In this document: piece by piece, positions 56,288-64,000 of the stretch
Layout of the letters: each line of letters begins with the position of its first letter
How positions within the stretch are numbered: the stretch's first letter is position 1
NCBI RefSeq assembly: GCF_007954405.1
Contig: NZ_CP042344.1
Span: 1,364,001 to 1,428,000 of the forward strand
Source of the DNA: Comamonas flocculans
GTDB taxonomy: Bacteria; Pseudomonadota; Gammaproteobacteria; Burkholderiales; Burkholderiaceae_C
Direction: 5' to 3'
Length of the DNA stretch: 64,000 nucleotides
Program-made: the position numbers and the translations under genes
The notes under the pieces: generated by a model
The model's database searches: none
The model's input: the letters and a program-made list of their open reading frames with translations, nothing else
Told to the model about the DNA's origin: nothing

Positions 56288-56847
56288 TCGGTCGGCCCGG
56301 CGACTACGCGGCGCGCGCCGTTGAAACGCTTTTGCCAGTAGCTCTGGTGCATGCTCTCGACGCGCACGCGCGCGCCGCTGCGCGGGGAATGGATGAACTT
56401 GCCGTCGCCCACGTAGATGCCGACATGGCTGAAGGCGCGGCGCATGGTGTTGAAGAACACCAGGTCGCCAGGCTGCAGGTCTTTGCGGTCGATCTTGGCG
56501 GTTCTGGCGGCCTGCTCCGAGGCCTTGCGCGGCAGCACCAGGCCGCGCGCCTGCTCATAGATGCTGCGCACGAAGCCGCTGCAATCGAAGCCGGTCTCGG
56601 CGCTGCTGCCGCCGCGCCGGTAGGGCGCGCCGAGAAACCCCATGGCGGTGGCCACCAGGTCGCCGGTGCGCTCGGCCGCGTCCTGCGCCTGGTCGGCCAC
56701 CCCGTGGCCGAGCTGAGACAGATGGCCGCGCAGGTCTTGCGTCCACGAGACGGCCTGCGGCTCGGCTACGGCTTCGAGCGGGGTGTCGGGGGCGGCGAAG
56801 GCGCTGCTCGCGCAAACCAGCAGCAGGGGAGCAAGCCAAAATCGCAT
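56272..56847 (-). CDS. NlpC/P60 family cysteine peptidase (C40)
   Basis: A 191-residue secreted protein with signal peptide ending AFA (residue 18), a helical spacer, and a C-terminal NlpC/P60 domain with catalytic C89 (TGFDCSGFV), H141 (AFSHVGIYVG) and H153 (FIHSPRSG). It should cleave peptidoglycan peptide stems. ATG 56847 is used (MRFWLAP); a TTG at 56856 is possible. It is the last gene of the minus-strand run 64000-56272 and overlaps the b561 stop. Confidence 0.93.
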   Translation of the reverse strand: MRFWLAPLLLVCASSAFAAPDTPLEAVAEPQAVSWTQDLRGHLSQLGHGVADQAQDAAERTGDLVATAMGFLGAPYRRGGSSAETGFDCSGFVRSIYEQARGLVLPRKASEQAARTAKIDRKDLQPGDLVFFNTMRRAFSHVGIYVGDGKFIHSPRSGARVRVESMHQSYWQKRFNGARRVVAGPTDYSLR

Positions 56848-56895
56848 GGGGCGCAAGGGTAACCGAATTCCTCGGCGCCCGGCAGGGTAATTCCC

Positions 56896-58491
56896 TCAGG
56901 GCTGCAGGGGCTCGGAAAAACCCTGAGCGTCCACGTGCACCAGCACCCCGTCGGGGTCCAGCCGCACGCTGCCCGCCCGCAGGCCGCGGTGCAGCGCCAG
57001 GCGCTGGTGGGCCAGGCTCAGGTCCACCGCGCCCTCCAGCGCCACGCCGATCTCCAGGCGCGCCTCGCGCGCGCGCTCGAGCTGCTGCTGCAGTTGCGCG
57101 CATTCGGCCTGCAGGCGGGCCGCGCTCGCCTGCGCGTCCTCGAGCGACGCCTGGGCGCGCTCCAGCACCCCCTTGGGGTCGCCATGGGTGCGCAACTGCT
57201 CGATCAGCTTGCGCAGGCTCTCACCGCGCCCGTGCTGCGCGGCCTCGTCCTGGCGCGCCTGCTGCAGCCGGGCCTGCAGCACCGGGTTGACCCCCAGCAC
57301 CAGCCGCGTGAGCCCGCCATCGACCGAGCCGATGAGGGGCGCGGCAATCGCCATCATGGCGCTGGCGCTGCCGCCCACCAGGCGCCCGCGGCGCGGCGCC
57401 TCGGCGCCGACGGCGATGCGCTCGAGCGCGTGCAGCTCGCAGCCCAGGGCGTTCTGGCGCACCGTCAGCTCGGTGCCGGCGCGCAGGTAGGACACCTCGG
57501 CAAAGCGCGCCTGCACCGCGCACTCGGCGTGCAGGCGGGCGCGCGCGATGACGCCGCCCTGAACGATGATGCTGCCCTGCGTGTTCAGCAGGGCGCCGTC
57601 CACCGTGCCGCCGACGACGATGTCGCCGCTGGCGTGGATCTGCATGCCCTGGGCCACGTCGCCCTCGACGTGCACCGTGCCGTCGTAGCGGATGTTGCCC
57701 TGGGCCACGTCCACCTCGGCCACGCGCAGCACCGGCTCCACCGTCATGCCGGCGCGCACCAGCACCGGCTGGCCGGTGATGGCGGCCACCAGCAGGTTGG
57801 GGTCTTGCTCGCTCACCGCGGCGCCGCTGAGCTGCGGCGCAAACGGCTCGTCGCGCCCGGGCCGCGCGGGCAGGGCGACGCCCAGCACGTTGACGCCCGG
57901 CGTGCCTTCGGTGGCCGGCTCGCGGCGCATCAGGAGCGCGCCCGATTCCACCAGCACGATGTTGCCGTCGTGCTCGCGGTAGTCGATGCGCCCCTGCGCG
58001 TCCACGCGCGGCGTGCGGTCAGGCACGGCGGCGATGAGTTCGAGGAATTGCGCGTCCCGCCCGTCCACCGGCGCCACGCCCCGCGCGACCACCTGCGGCG
58101 GCGCGGCCGGATCGTTCAGTGCCTGCGCGATGGCCTCGGCGTCGATGCCCGCCACCACGCCGGCAGCGGCCAGCGCCGCCTGCACCATCGCCTCGGTGGC
58201 CGGCGCGCCGCCCTGCGCGGGCACGATGCCGAGCGTGGCCTGCATGGCGTCGCGCGCCACCTGCACCTGCACTTCGGCGTCCACCGCGTGCGCCAGGATC
58301 AACACCATGCGCGCACTGGCGTCAGCGCCCTCGCGCAGCACGCGTTCGAGCGCTTCTTCGTTGATGCGGTGCGCACCCCAGCCATGCTCTTCAAGCCAGG
58401 CGAGCAGTCCGGCGCGGGTGGCTGGCGCGCGTTCGGCGCAGGGTTCCATGCGCAGCACCACGTCGCCGTGGGCCGACAGGCTGAGCTGCAT
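56896..58491 (-). CDS. FapA-like DUF342 protein
   Basis: A 531-residue protein of the FapA/DUF342 family. The N-terminal ~200 residues are helical and the middle region is a beta-helix of polymer-like turns: YDGTVHVEGDVAQGMQIHASGDIVVGGTVDGALL and GSIIVQGGVIARARLHAE. A C-terminal coiled coil (AQASLEDAQASAARLQAECAQLQQQLERA) follows. Some members act in flagellar assembly or pole organisation in Vibrio, but no flagellar gene is nearby. ATG 58491 is chosen for its start MQLSLSAH; the longer frame to 58605 is not conserved. NlpC begins 49 bp downstream. Confidence 0.88.
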   Translation of the reverse strand: MQLSLSAHGDVVLRMEPCAERAPATRAGLLAWLEEHGWGAHRINEEALERVLREGADASARMVLILAHAVDAEVQVQVARDAMQATLGIVPAQGGAPATEAMVQAALAAAGVVAGIDAEAIAQALNDPAAPPQVVARGVAPVDGRDAQFLELIAAVPDRTPRVDAQGRIDYREHDGNIVLVESGALLMRREPATEGTPGVNVLGVALPARPGRDEPFAPQLSGAAVSEQDPNLLVAAITGQPVLVRAGMTVEPVLRVAEVDVAQGNIRYDGTVHVEGDVAQGMQIHASGDIVVGGTVDGALLNTQGSIIVQGGVIARARLHAECAVQARFAEVSYLRAGTELTVRQNALGCELHALERIAVGAEAPRRGRLVGGSASAMMAIAAPLIGSVDGGLTRLVLGVNPVLQARLQQARQDEAAQHGRGESLRKLIEQLRTHGDPKGVLERAQASLEDAQASAARLQAECAQLQQQLERAREARLEIGVALEGAVDLSLAHQRLALHRGLRAGSVRLDPDGVLVHVDAQGFSEPLQP

Positions 58492-58680
58492 GCCCCGAGT
58501 GTCCAAAGGCGTCTCCTGCGCCCGGTGTCTTCGCAAGCGACTGCAGGCCGCGCGCGGGCGTCTGCCCACGCTTATAGCATCGATGCCCAGGGCTGTCCTC
58601 TGCACGCGTGCAGGAGCGCCATCTCCTGCAGTGAAGCACGTCTTTCGGCGCGCCCCGCACCCGCCAGGCAGCGGCGCGCC

Positions 58681-60357
58681 TCAGGCGCTGAGCAGGCCGG
58701 CGGCCGTGCCGCGCGTGAAGGCTTCCTCGAACACCGAATAGCCCGACCAGTCGGCGTGCGCAAACGCCAGGCGCGCGGTGGCGGGCGTGGGCGCCAGCCG
58801 AACGCGCTCTCCGTTCAATAGCTGGTAGCGCTTGCCCGACAAGGGCTGGAGCCCGATTTGACTTAAAAATTGCTGCAGGCCCGGGCGCGGCATGGCCATG
58901 GCGTGGCCGTAGCGCGTGATCTCCATGCGCGTGGCGCGTTCGGCGATGTCGGGGTGCGGGCGGGCGAGCGCTGCCAGGATGGCGTCGCGCCAATGCGTCC
59001 ACGGCCGGTCGAGCAGCTGCGCGCGGCCATCGGGCCAGTCGCCCAGCGCCTGGTAGTAGCTGAGCACCGTGGGGCCGGCGGTCTGCGCGCCCAGGTCCAG
59101 GCGCTGGTGGCCCGCATCGACATAGCCCAGGCCGCCGCGCATCTGCTCGTCGTGGATCACGTTGTCCCAGGCGGGCGCGGCGCCGGGGCGGTCCTGCAGC
59201 GGGCGGTCGATGTGGATGTTGGCCACCAGCCAGGGCGCCCAGGCCAGGCGCGCGGCGGCTTCGCGCAGAAAGTGCGGCGGGCTCTGCAGCACGCGCGCCG
59301 CGACGAACACGGGCAGCGCGACCACGCAGCGCTCGGCCTGCCAGCGCAGCAGCTCGCCGCTGGCGTGCACCAGCGCATCGACCGCCACGCCATGGCGCTG
59401 CTCCTGGATGCGCAGCACGCTGATGCCGGTATGCAACTGGCCGCCCTGCTGCAGCGGCGCGGCCAGGCGCCGGGCCAGCCAGGCGTTGCCCTCGGGCCAG
59501 GTGAGCACCGCGTCGCGCTCTTCGTCCAGCGCCTCGCCCGGCGCCTGGAAGCCGTGGCGGCTGGCAAAGTAGTGGATGCCGGCCCAGGCCGACACCCCGC
59601 GGGTGTCCGCGCCGTAGTCGTCGCGGCAGCAGTAGTCCAGATACCAGCGCAGGTGCGCGTCGTCCAGGCCTTCGCGCTCCAGCCAATCGGCAAAAACCAG
59701 AGCATCCAGCGCTTGATGGGCGGGCGCCAGGCCGTGATTTTCCTGCCAAAGCTTGAGCGTGGGCATGGCGAAGCGGGCCGCGCCCGAGAGCTCGCGCACG
59801 CGCCGGGCAAAGCGGTGGTATTGCTGCAGCGTCGCGGGGCCGACACCTTCCACCGGCAGCAGGCCCTCGTGCCAGGCGCCGCGCCAGTACAACCGCTCCT
59901 GCGGGCTGTGGCACAGGTGGCGCTCGTCGTACTGCCAGCGCCCGGCCACGCGCCGGCGCAGGCCCAGCTCTTCGAGCAGGTCCTGCACCTCGCGCGCGTC
60001 GTCGCCGGGCAGCGGCAGGTAGTGCGCGCCGCGCGGGCAGGCCACGCCGGCGACCTCGGTGCCTCGGCTGTTGCCCCCGGCCTCGTCCTCCAGCTCCAGC
60101 AGCGCCAGGTCCTGCACGCCGGCCAGGCGCAGGGCGCGCGCCGCCGCCAGTCCGGCGATGCCGCCGCCGGCGATCACCACGCGGGTGCGCAGCGAGCGCG
60201 CGGGCGCGGGCAGGCGCCCACGCGCCAGCGCGTCGCGAAGCTGATGGCCGCGCGCCAGGTCGATGCCGGTATAGCCCCCGGGCAACTCGCGCGCCGCGGG
60301 GGCGCAGGCGGCCAGCGCCCCCGCGGCGGGCAGGCTCAGGAAGTGGCGGCGCTGCAT
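58681..60357 (-). CDS. Tat-exported FAD-dependent amine oxidase (polyamine oxidase-like)
   Basis: A 558-residue flavoprotein. The N-terminus MQRRHFLSLPAAGALAAC has a twin-arginine motif RRHFL and a lipobox AAC (cysteine 18), suggesting a Tat-exported lipoprotein. GGGIAGLAAARALRLAGV is the FAD Rossmann motif (about 64-80), and a C-terminal ADWSGYSVFEEAF fits the second FAD-binding element of the amine-oxidase family. A mid region has RDDYGADTRGVSAWAGIHYF. The segment FLSQIGLQPLSGKRYQLL near residue 500 is encoded by an interspersed repeat (58818-58873). It follows ilvA by 19 bp and may act on amines made by the SpeE-like enzyme. Confidence 0.88.
   Translation of the reverse strand: MQRRHFLSLPAAGALAACAPAARELPGGYTGIDLARGHQLRDALARGRLPAPARSLRTRVVIAGGGIAGLAAARALRLAGVQDLALLELEDEAGGNSRGTEVAGVACPRGAHYLPLPGDDAREVQDLLEELGLRRRVAGRWQYDERHLCHSPQERLYWRGAWHEGLLPVEGVGPATLQQYHRFARRVRELSGAARFAMPTLKLWQENHGLAPAHQALDALVFADWLEREGLDDAHLRWYLDYCCRDDYGADTRGVSAWAGIHYFASRHGFQAPGEALDEERDAVLTWPEGNAWLARRLAAPLQQGGQLHTGISVLRIQEQRHGVAVDALVHASGELLRWQAERCVVALPVFVAARVLQSPPHFLREAAARLAWAPWLVANIHIDRPLQDRPGAAPAWDNVIHDEQMRGGLGYVDAGHQRLDLGAQTAGPTVLSYYQALGDWPDGRAQLLDRPWTHWRDAILAALARPHPDIAERATRMEITRYGHAMAMPRPGLQQFLSQIGLQPLSGKRYQLLNGERVRLAPTPATARLAFAHADWSGYSVFEEAFTRGTAAGLLSA
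58818..58873 (+). repeat. Interspersed repeat inside the amine oxidase gene
   Basis: AATAGCTGGTAGCGCTTGCC then ACAAGGG and CCCGATTTG. It matches the copy at 20521-20576 at about 40 of 56 positions. Here it is read on the minus strand in a different frame from the M48 and adaptor copies, giving FLSQIGLQPLSGKRYQLL. Confidence 0.75.
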
Positions 60358-60376
60358 GGCGTGCCCGGCGGCGCGC

Positions 60377-61579
60377 TCATTGCACCTGGCGCACCTCCAG
60401 CCCCGCGGCGCGCAGGCGTTCGATGACCTCGGCGGCGTGCTCGCGGCTGCGCGTCTGCAGCACCATCTCGATCTCGACGTTCTGCGCCGCCAGCAGCGTG
60501 AAGGCGCGCTGGTGGTGCACCTCGTCGACGTTGGCCCCGGCCTCGGCCACCAGCGCGGTGATGCGCGCAAGGCTGCCGGGGACGTCGCGCGCACTCACCA
60601 CCACGCGCGCCAGGCGGCCGGAGCGCACCATGGCGCGGCCGATGATCTGCGCGAGCAGCTGCGGGTCCATGTTGCCGCCCGAGAGCACCATGCCGACCTG
60701 CTTGCCGGCAAAGCGCTCGCGGTGGCGCACCAGCGCGGCGAGCGAGGCCGCGCCCGCGCCCTCGGCCAGGGTTTTTTCGATCTCCAGCAGCAGCACGATG
60801 GCCTGCTCGATGTCGCCCTCGTCCACCAGCAGCAGCTCGTCCACGCGTTCGCGGATCACCTCCACGCAGTGCACGCCGGGCGCGCCCACCGCGATGCCTT
60901 CGGCGATGGTGCTGCTGCCCTGCTCGTAGTGCGTGCCCTGGATGGCATTGACCATGGCCGGAAAGCGCTGCACCTGCACGCCCACCACCTCGATCGATGG
61001 CTTGAGCGCCTTGGCCGCGGTGGCGATGCCTGCTATCAGGCCGCCGCCGCCCACCGGCACGACCAGCACCTGCAGCTCAGGCTGGGCCGCGAGCATCTCC
61101 ATCGCCAGCGTGCCCTGCCCGGCCATGATGGCCAGGTCGTCGTAGGGGTGCACCAGCGTGAGCTGCTCGCTCGCGGCCAGTTCGCGCGCGTGCACCGCCG
61201 CCTCTTCCAGCGAGCTGCCGTGCAGGATCACGCGCGCGCCAAAGCCCTGGGTACGCATCACCTTCACGCTGGGCGTGAAGCCCGGCATGACGATGGTGGC
61301 AGGGATGCCCAGCTGCTGCGCACGGTAGGCCACGCCCTGGGCATGGTTGCCCGCGCTCATCGCGATCACGCCGCGGCCGCGCTCTTCATCGGACAGCTGC
61401 ACCAGCTTGTTGCAGGCGCCGCGCTCCTTGAAGGAGCCGGTGAACTGCAGGTTTTCCATCTTCAGGAAAACCTGCGCGCCGGTGATTTCGGAGAGCGTGC
61501 GCGACTCGACGCACGGCGTGTTGAGCACCTGCCCGGCCACGCGCTCGGCGGCCTGCTGGATGTCGGCAAATTGAAGCAT
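60377..61579 (-). CDS. ilvA: Threonine ammonia-lyase (threonine deaminase) with C-terminal ACT domain
   Basis: A 400-residue PLP-dependent fold-II enzyme deaminating threonine to 2-oxobutanoate. PLP lysine lies in GSFKERGA (K52-53), SAGNHAQGVA and GGGGLIAGIA bind the phosphate, and the C-terminal ~75 residues (DVPGSLARITALVAEAGANVDEV) form one ACT domain. This is the single-ACT type, shorter than the two-ACT E. coli IlvA. It begins 32 bp after the SpeE-like stop and ends 19 bp before the oxidase start, in the polyamine-like run; its link to the neighbours is unproven. Confidence 0.93.
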   Translation of the reverse strand: MLQFADIQQAAERVAGQVLNTPCVESRTLSEITGAQVFLKMENLQFTGSFKERGACNKLVQLSDEERGRGVIAMSAGNHAQGVAYRAQQLGIPATIVMPGFTPSVKVMRTQGFGARVILHGSSLEEAAVHARELAASEQLTLVHPYDDLAIMAGQGTLAMEMLAAQPELQVLVVPVGGGGLIAGIATAAKALKPSIEVVGVQVQRFPAMVNAIQGTHYEQGSSTIAEGIAVGAPGVHCVEVIRERVDELLLVDEGDIEQAIVLLLEIEKTLAEGAGAASLAALVRHRERFAGKQVGMVLSGGNMDPQLLAQIIGRAMVRSGRLARVVVSARDVPGSLARITALVAEAGANVDEVHHQRAFTLLAAQNVEIEMVLQTRSREHAAEVIERLRAAGLEVRQVQ

Positions 61580-61611
61580 GTGGATGTGTCCTCTTGTGGA
61601 AGGGGTCTGGT

Positions 61612-63234
61612 TCAGGGCGATACACGTCCCCATTCCTGCTCGTAAGTGTGCACCAGCACCTGGTTGGACAGGCGGTTGACCTCGGCGGGAACGCGCGCCA
61701 TGTCCAGCGGAAATTCGAGCATCGCGGGCAACGCGCCCAGGTCCAGGAAGCGCAGCCCCCCGGGCAGGCCGGGCGGCATGCGCCAGGGCCGGCGGCTGGC
61801 GATGACGAAGCCCCATTCGCCGAAGCTGGGCACGTGCACGTGGTAGGGCGTGGTCGCCAGACCCGCCGCCTCCACGCTCTGCACCACCGTCCAGAAGCTG
61901 CGCCGCGCGATCAGCGGCGAGGTGGTCTGGATCACCGCGTAGCCGCTGGCCGCCAGGCGCTCGGCCAGCAGCGCGTAGAAGCTGTTGGTGTAGAGCTTGC
62001 CGATGGCGAAGTTGGTCGGGTCGGGGAAGTCCACCACGATCACGTCGAAAAAATCGTCCGCCCCCCTGCTGCGCCGCTGCGCTGGCTCGCCGCCCCCCGA
62101 GGGAGTCCCCGCGTCCCGGGACGGACCGGCGACGCCGGGCGCCCCCCGCTGCAGCCACTGGAAGGCGTCTTCATTGACCACCTGCACGCGCGGGTCCGAC
62201 AGGCTGTGGTGGTTGAGCCGGGCGAGCTGGGGCGTGTCGCGAAACAGCTGCGTCATCGCCGGGTCCAGCTCGACCAGCGTGACCGACTGCACCGAGGGGT
62301 ACTTGAGCACCTCGCGCACCGCCATGCCGTCGCCGCCGCCCAGCACCGCCACGCGCCGGGGCGCGCCGTGCGCGGCCATGGCCGGGTGCACCAGCGCCTC
62401 GTGGTAGCGGTATTCGTCGCTCTCGGCGAACTGCAGGTTGCCGTTGAGATACAGCCGGTGGCCGCGCCGCCCGTGCGTGACCACGATGCGCTGGTAAGGC
62501 GAGGTCGCGGCGAACGCGATCGGGCTCTGGTAGAAGTGGTCCTCGGCCAGCGTGGTGATGGTGCCCGCGCCCCACATGCCCGCGGCCAGCAGCACGACCA
62601 CCATCACGCAGGCCGCCACGTGCTCGGCAAAGCGCGGCAGCTCATGGCGAAACAGCCACAGCGCCCAGACCGCGACGGCCGCGTTCATCAGGCCGAACAG
62701 CAGCCCCGAGCGGATCAGCCCGAGGTAGGGCACGAGCAGCAGCGGGAACGCCAGCGACACCGCCAGCGCACCGAGGTAGTCGAAGGTGAGCACCTGGCTG
62801 ACCAGGGTCTTGAGCGCCACGTCGCGCTGCAGGATGCGTATCACCAGCGGGATCTCCAGCCCCACCAGCGCGCCGACCACGAAGACGATGCCGTACAGCA
62901 GCAGGCGAAACGCCTCGGGCAGCCAGGCATTGGCCACGAACAGCACCCCGGGCAGCATGCCGCCGATGAGCGCCACCAGCAGCTCGATGCGCAGGAAGTG
63001 CGCGGGCAGCTGGCGCTCCAGGTAGCGCGACAGCCACGAGCCCACGCCCATGGCGAACAGGTAGGTGCCGATGATGGTGGAGAACTGCAGGACCGAGTCG
63101 CCCAGCAGGTAGGAGGCCAGCGCCCCGGCCGCAAGCTCGTACAGCAGCCCGCAGGCGGCGATCACGAAGACGCTGGCCAGCAGCGCCACGGCGATGGGGC
63201 GCGGCGGCGCGGCAGCGGCGGGGGCTTGCGCCAT
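61612..63234 (-). CDS. Multi-TM spermidine-synthase-like enzyme (polyamine aminopropyltransferase family)
   Basis: A 540-residue protein. Residues 15-225 form seven hydrophobic segments (GLLYELAAGALASYLLG, LFAMGVGSWLSRYLE, LYGIVFVVGALVGLEIPL, etc.). The C-terminal half is a SpeE-type Rossmann methyltransferase-like domain with LQFAESDEYRYHEALVH, VLGGGDGMAVREVL (299-303 motif I) and VVDFPDPTNFAIGKLY. A ~30-residue insert (363-392, GAPGVAGPSRDAG...) sits between two core strands and is encoded by another GC-rich repeat (62041-62150). ATG 63234 is chosen; TTG 63249 lies within a repeat. It belongs to the DUF350/DUF4178-amine oxidase cluster. Confidence 0.9.
   Translation of the reverse strand: MAQAPAAAAPPRPIAVALLASVFVIAACGLLYELAAGALASYLLGDSVLQFSTIIGTYLFAMGVGSWLSRYLERQLPAHFLRIELLVALIGGMLPGVLFVANAWLPEAFRLLLYGIVFVVGALVGLEIPLVIRILQRDVALKTLVSQVLTFDYLGALAVSLAFPLLLVPYLGLIRSGLLFGLMNAAVAVWALWLFRHELPRFAEHVAACVMVVVLLAAGMWGAGTITTLAEDHFYQSPIAFAATSPYQRIVVTHGRRGHRLYLNGNLQFAESDEYRYHEALVHPAMAAHGAPRRVAVLGGGDGMAVREVLKYPSVQSVTLVELDPAMTQLFRDTPQLARLNHHSLSDPRVQVVNEDAFQWLQRGAPGVAGPSRDAGTPSGGGEPAQRRSRGADDFFDVIVVDFPDPTNFAIGKLYTNSFYALLAERLAASGYAVIQTTSPLIARRSFWTVVQSVEAAGLATTPYHVHVPSFGEWGFVIASRRPWRMPPGLPGGLRFLDLGALPAMLEFPLDMARVPAEVNRLSNQVLVHTYEQEWGRVSP
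62041..62150. repeat. GC-rich repeat block inserted in frame in the SpeE-like gene
   Basis: The plus strand reads GCCCCCCTGCTGCGCCGCTG then GCTGGCTCGCCGCCCCCCGAG and GGAGTCCCCGCG. It resembles common intergenic Comamonadaceae sequences in which a C-run, a CGCTGCG core and CCCCCCGAGGG alternate. Its codons (RGAPGVAGPS, TPSGGGEPAQRRS) show no conservation with SpeE. Confidence 0.55.
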
Positions 63235-63238
63235 GAAA

Positions 63239-63290
63239 ATATCAGTCAAAACCTGTCCAAACGCTTGTCTGGCAAGCGCTTGCAGCTATC
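63239..63290 (-). repeat. Interspersed repeat forming the leader of the SpeE-like gene
   Basis: Read on the minus strand: ATAGCTGCAAGCGCTTGCC, then ACAAGCG and GGTTTTGACTGATATTTTC, ending at the ATG of the SpeE-like gene. Its layout matches copies at 20521 and 58818. It occupies nearly all of the spacer to the DUF350 gene. Confidence 0.7.
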
Positions 63291-63299
63291 AATGCGATA

Positions 63300-63512
63300 T
63301 CAATGTATCGCCGCTGCCACGATGATGCTGATGCCCAGGCACATGGCCGCGACGACCATGCCCAGGGCGCGGTTCTGCTTCTCGACGATCTCGCCCCAGA
63401 GGTCGTGCGGGGTGATCTTGTCGATGAGGACGAAACACAGCCAGAAGATGGCCACGCCGATGACGGCGTAGAGGATGGAGCCGAGAAAGGCGGCGGGTTT
63501 GAGCCATTCCAT
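63300..63512 (-). CDS. DUF350 membrane protein
   Basis: A 70-residue protein of two helices: AAFLGSILYAVIGVAIFWLCFVLIDKI and IVEKQNRALGMVVAAMCLGISIIVAAAI with the DUF350 signature ITPHDLW between. DUF350 (YjfL type) proteins are usually part of clusters with SpeE-like or ATP-grasp genes; their biochemical role is unknown. It is 23 bp downstream of the DUF4178 gene and 65 bp upstream of the SpeE-like start. Confidence 0.9.
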   Translation of the reverse strand: MEWLKPAAFLGSILYAVIGVAIFWLCFVLIDKITPHDLWGEIVEKQNRALGMVVAAMCLGISIIVAAAIH

Positions 63513-63535
63513 GGTGAGAGACCTCCGTTGCAGGT

Positions 63536-64000
63536 TTACTTGTGGCTGCCGCCGCTGGAATAGCCCCCGAAGGAGCCGCCCGAGCTGCGGTTGTAGCTGC
63601 CGGATGAGGATGAACCATCCGTGCAGGTGCTGAGCATGATGACGACCATGATGAAGACGATGAGGATCAGGACGGTCAGGCCGCAGCCCGAGCCACCGCT
63701 GGCCACGAAGGGGCCGACCTCGTCGCGCTTGAACTTGTCGGCCTCGGCTTCGCGCCCGAAGGCCTGGGCCACGGTGGCGCTGGCCAGGCGGCTGCCGTAG
63801 GACCAGGTGATTTCCTTGTCGCTCTTCTCGCGCGACAGGATGCCCTTGCCCTGGGTGGCGGCGTAGTCCACGTTGTCGGTCTGCTGGCCACGCTCCACCG
63901 GCCAGTAGAACTCGCCGGCCACGTAGGCGGTTTCGGCGCGGTAGCCGCTGGTGCGCACGTAGCTCATGCCCAGATAGGACGCGGCCGCGCCCAGCGCACC
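63536..64000 (-). CDS. DUF4178 protein (C-terminal part; N-terminus off window)
   Basis: The frame continues upstream through 64000 with no start, so the N-terminal part lies outside the window. The visible 154 residues include a hydrophobic stretch GALGAAASYLG, the DUF4178-like block YVAGEFYWPVERGQQTDNVDYA, ILSREKSDKEITWSYGSR, a TM helix (GLTVLILIVFIMVVIMLSTC) and a Ser/Gly-rich tail (YNRSSGGSFGGYSSGG). The family is found with SpeE- and DUF350-type genes. Function unknown. It is the first gene of the minus-strand run. Confidence 0.8.
   Translation of the reverse strand, partial: GALGAAASYLGMSYVRTSGYRAETAYVAGEFYWPVERGQQTDNVDYAATQGKGILSREKSDKEITWSYGSRLASATVAQAFGREAEADKFKRDEVGPFVASGGSGCGLTVLILIVFIMVVIMLSTCTDGSSSSGSYNRSSGGSFGGYSSGGSHK

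Overview
The window is GC-rich DNA with codons ending almost always in G or C. It looks like the chromosome of a betaproteobacterium of the order Burkholderiales, most likely Comamonadaceae. The reasons are the yhdP/glnE divergent pair, the metNIQ arrangement, a large histidine-utilisation locus with its own transporter, and several interspersed repeats of the AGCTGsTAGCGCTTG type that I associate with that family. I see no rRNA, tRNA, CRISPR array, prophage or complete insertion sequence. The overlapping long open frames on both strands are mostly GC-driven shadows.

Layout. 1-3059 is a partial yhdP (AsmA-like) gene running out of the left edge, divergent from glnE (3156). The plus-strand run 5961-8588 is metN-metI-metQ (methionine ABC importer). 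8692-12924 is a two-gene RND pump followed by a catalytically degenerate HD-GYP protein (12956). A GST (minus) is divergent from purB; then come yaeQ, a DUF2007 zinc-ribbon protein, and a manganese (yybP-ykoY) riboswitch with a terminator-like hairpin in front of a TerC-family gene (17923). A small membrane protein, an M48 protease, moaC, an AidB-like acyl-CoA dehydrogenase overlapping a bile-acid-symporter-like gene, two tandem GGDEF proteins and an M20 peptidase follow.

28050-32082 is a general-stress module: four small envelope/stress proteins (DUF1328, CsbD, BON lipoprotein, DUF883), a CHASE3 histidine kinase divergent from a LuxR-type regulator, and a stand-alone receiver. 32227-43636 is a hut locus: hutI, a hutD-hutH in-frame fusion, hutU, a five-gene branched-chain-type ABC importer, and, divergently, the repressor hutC and the formiminoglutamase hutG. 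One HutC-type operator sits in the divergent promoter. A 153-bp MITE-like element separates hutG from gltS, a glutamate symporter.

45023-56287 holds an Mrr-type nuclease with membrane segments, an SDR, and a PhoQ/PhoP-like two-component pair with a PepSY protein, divergent from a TetR-MFP-permease-ATPase-outer-membrane-factor export operon and cytochrome b561. Two paralogous small secreted proteins sharing a GWQ.F and ISPxGDYYY signature bracket this block. 56272-64000 (all minus) holds an NlpC/P60 enzyme, a FapA-like DUF342 protein, and a run of genes that looks like a polyamine-type system: DUF4178 (partial), DUF350, a multi-TM spermidine-synthase-like enzyme, threonine deaminase and an exported FAD amine oxidase.

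The most interesting items are that last cluster, the HutD-HutH fusion, the paired GDYYY proteins, and a repeat family that supplies protein-coding sequence (including a start codon and signal peptide) to several unrelated genes.
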